DNA from: Epiperipatus broadwayi
Taxonomy: Eukaryota > Onychophora > Udeonychophora > Euonychophora > Peripatidae
DNA: 64,000 nucleotides
Assembly (NCBI GenBank): GCA_028023455.1
Contig: JAQFVV010012416.1
Span: forward strand, 6,863,594 to 6,927,593
Reading direction: 5' to 3'
Below the pieces are notes generated by a model that worked only from the letters and a program-made list of their open reading frames with translations, made no database searches and was not told the DNA's origin. Below are positions 60,787 through 64,000 of the stretch, piece after piece. The translations under genes were made by a program, and so were the position numbers. Every line of letters begins with the position of its first letter. The first letter of the stretch is position 1.

Positions 60787-63700
60787 CAAAAGAAGGGATT
60801 AAAAGTTCCAAGTTGAATATAGCAAAACATGTTTTGATTAAAATAATAATAAATGGGCTTGTGATTAACAGATTGAAGAATTAAATACTAATTTAAAAAC
60901 AAAAATTTGAAAGGAGAGGTTGTTTTTATTGTATATTTTGTATTATTGTTTAAAATGAGCATAAATAAATAAAGTTTTCAGGACAAATGAGATGCTCTGA
61001 CTTGATTATTTGGCATCAGAAATGTTGAAAGCAAAGTGAACTCACAAAAATTTTAAATTTCATTCACTAATCTCAGAATCCTTAAAAGTAAAGTGAAAAT
61101 TTTTAAGATTATGGCTTACATATGAAATAATCTAGCTATTCCTAAGATATATATAGTTAAATATCTTTATGTAAATTTTAACAACCTGTGACATGTAGCT
61201 GTCAATATATCAATAAAGTTTATTGGATCTCTATAAAAAGATATAATGATTTAACATGCCCTCTTTTCAAAAGTGGCAGGTGAACCCAACTAAAAACCTT
61301 AGAACTTTTAAATCTTGAAAGTACATGATAACTGAACCAGAAAAAAACAAACAAGAAAGAATAAAAAACTAAGTGTGATTAAAATACTATCAGCAAAAGA
61401 ATAAAAAGACATATCAACTGTGATACCTCATGTCTAATACTTGTGGAGGAAGGTGGTGCAAAAAAGTGCATCCCAGGCAGAAATAATTTATAACAATAAA
61501 GTATAATTCATATAAAGGATGGTATATTTATTATTTCATATTAATACTTTTTCTTATATATTTGTATTTTAAAAACATTAATAATTTTAAAACTGTTTCA
61601 CATTTCACTTTTTCTGACATTTTTCTTTGTCTCACACATCATCATAAAATATATGATAAAATGATTATTACATATCAAAAAATAATAAATTTGACCTCAT
61701 TCGATAGATATTTTTGTTTACTACTGAAATAAATTTTAAATGTTCACATTTTGTTTCTATTAAAAAAAATGAGACTGTAATCAAAACAAAGACATTAGAT
61801 GTTATCATTTCTAAGAAGATTATTTTCAGTTTATAAAATCAATGAAATATTTTTTGTTTCTCATTATTTTTAAGAATGTGAATGAATATTTATTTATTTC
61901 TCTTATATCTAATGAATTATGCTTTAAAAGTTTAAATTTTTTGAATATTTATTTAAAAATTAGGAGATTTTCTTTACTCATAAATAAAGTAGCTTGTTTA
62001 CATCAAAATTAGAATTTTTTAATTTGCTTTAGGCCATATTTACATTAGCTACTAATATAACATTATATTTTTGAAAATAAAATATTTCAAGTCAAAATAA
62101 GTTATTAATAATTTTTATTTCTTGATATCTAATAAATATAGTGCAAATTATTTTTAAAAAAATATCTAAAACTGTAATAAATTCACAAATAAACATGTTT
62201 TTGCATTATTGGAAACTTCAATGTCACAAAATGTCAAACATTTTACAGCCTTGGCAACACACACTGGCTGAACATATCAGGGCAGGGCTTGTGTCTATTG
62301 TAAAAGCTGGAATTTTGAATTTTGTGCTTTTTTCACTCAATTTTCAGAAAATAAAATTTATTATAATAAAGTATACTGTTTTACATGCATTCTAACATAT
62401 AATACTTATGAACAAATTCACCAGGGGGCAAATTGGTTAAAAGACATTTCCCTGTCATCTCGAGATGCGATAAGGTTTTAATTGTCCAGGTTTTTTTAAC
62501 TACTCATTTTTATTTTTACTTTTAATTTTGAAATTTAATTTTAACTTTATATTTAATTAATATGTATTCATTTAATATTTTATAATCTATTCTTTGATTG
62601 GTTAATCAGTAATTGTCCCAAAATGAAAGTGACTTCCCATTATTTTTGTAAGCTAGAAATACATGGGTTCAATTTGTTTTTGTTTTTATAGATAATATAT
62701 GTATACAAACAATTATCTTTTTCCTTTGTTTATATTACAAAATGAGTATATTGTTAGTATATAAATGTAATTATATATTTTGAGATTGTTTTTTGTTTCA
62801 TACTGAAATATACAGTAATATCTAATGGGTTTTTTTCTGGTCATGTGTCCTGGTTAGGTCCTGTGGAAATATGGAGATGCTATGAGTTACACATATATAG
62901 GCATGTAGTAATAAAAGATGTGTATATTTTTATATGCATGTCATATTGATAAAATATTAGATTTAACCTTGCTTATTTGTGTAACATTTATATATTTCTA
63001 ACTTCAATGAATATTTTTTCTTGTAAAATTTAAAACTTAATATCTTCTTTGTTTTTCTTGCCATTATATATACCATGTACTAATAAATTATGTGTAAACA
63101 AAATGCATAAATAATGACAAAATAGGAGATAATTTATAAAACAAATGTTCATGGATGGTTATGAAATAATTCAAATATAAAGCTCATGACAAAATTCAGA
63201 GTCATGTTTGAAATTGAATCCAGGGATGTACGCTGATGTAAAATGGAAGCTTGGGAGAGAAAAAATGGATAGGATTTTAAAGATTTCAGTCCATTGATTA
63301 AAGTTGATGGAATCACTCCTATGACATGGTCATAAATTATATATTAAAGCTTGTATCTGCCCTGTGTCCTGGTCTAATTTCTTGATGTAACAAAAATGTG
63401 CAGTCTATGTCAGCTACAAAAAGCACCAATGATGATATGGCACTGTCAGTTACAATATGTGCTTACAATTTACATATATGCAAGCTTTTGTTTTGTTATT
63501 ATCAGTGTATCTTTCTTCTTTAGCTCAATCCTATCACACCTACCCATTAGTCCAAAAATCAAACCAACTTCCCACTCTATAGATACATTTGAAACATGTT
63601 ACAACTTAACTTCATATACACTCTTTTTTTAGATACTTAAACTTAACTTCATACATTATGTATTTAAATATATTTCCAACTTCGATTCCATCATACATTA
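60784..63700. other. AT-rich sequence, nothing seen
   Basis: No supported gene or repeat. The next exon of the CRAL-TRIO gene was looked for here and not recognised. Confidence 0.45.
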
Positions 63701-64000
63701 CTGTCATATCTGATCTTGCCTTTAGAAGTGGACAATTTCAGATTCCTTACCTGATTGGCTAGTACCCAGTTGCTATCCAAAGGGATTAAATCCTTCACTG
63801 GGCTTTGTGTACCAAATCCACATGTTTCCAGTAAGGTAGGGGATCTGCCATTAAATAGTCAGCCTTTTGGAGATAAGACAGAGAGCAATTATGCTCTCCA
63901 TTAATCCCTTTGTCGTCAGCAAGGGTGGTATCTCTTCTCATTATCACAACATCCATGCAGTGAGGCAAGTCGACCTATGGACTGGAAACTGCTATGTCTG
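63701..64000. other. GC-richer block at the window edge, unassigned
   Basis: Composition changes from about 63715 to the end. It resembles the start of a transposable element or exon cluster, but no motif or relative is present in the window. Confidence 0.25.

Overview
This is an AT-rich nuclear genome window, roughly 70% A+T by eye, from an invertebrate animal. The evidence is a host gene split by long introns with GT..AG splice sites, tRNA-derived SINEs with perfect target-site duplications, LINE, Ty3/gypsy, hAT and possible Penelope remnants, and long (ATT)n tracts. The start of the host gene resembles alpha-tocopherol-transfer-protein-like CRAL-TRIO proteins, which are abundant in arthropods, but the species cannot be fixed from this window. 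No bacterial-style gene, operon or CRISPR array is present.

Layout. 0.6-6.75 kb: a near full-length but broken LINE on the minus strand with ORF1 and an overlapping ORF2. 6.8 kb: a SINE. 9.3-10.2 kb: a LINE 3' end between two (ATT)n tracts. 10.2-11.7 kb: a decayed hAT transposase. 12.5-13.3 kb: an LTR-like segment. 17.1-18.8 kb: a second copy of the LINE ORF1. 20.0-20.2 kb: a possible Penelope-type endonuclease remnant. 26.5-44.4 kb: three plus-strand exons of a host CRAL-TRIO gene, whose remaining exons lie beyond the window. 45.0-50.2 kb: a Ty3/gypsy element with both LTRs (minus), followed by a fragment of another gypsy pol. 56.4-60.8 kb: repeat arrays, (ATT)n tracts and a SINE.

The outstanding feature is two unrelated families of about 450-475 bp repeats, here called B and C, dispersed from 7 to 60 kb. 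Every reasonably complete unit carries one hammerhead-type self-cleaving ribozyme: CTGATGA, a stem II hairpin, GAAA, a very short palindromic stem III, an NUH cleavage site, and a stem I interrupted by an internal loop. Family B has TACGTA as stem III; family C has CTAG and a GTC cleavage site. Units occur in head-to-tail tandem (spacings 443-473 bp) and as large inverted pairs with the ribozymes diverging. Stem II shows compensatory changes between copies, and several copies retain an intact core. This organisation matches retrozymes, non-autonomous elements spread through circular RNA. A putative Penelope endonuclease fragment and several LINEs in the same window are conceivable sources of mobilising machinery, but that is inference.

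Retroelements also tend to sit inside or beside (ATT)n tracts, and at least four SINEs of two families carry perfect 13-16 bp target-site duplications. Long stretches between these features are AT-rich sequence in which no gene could be supported.
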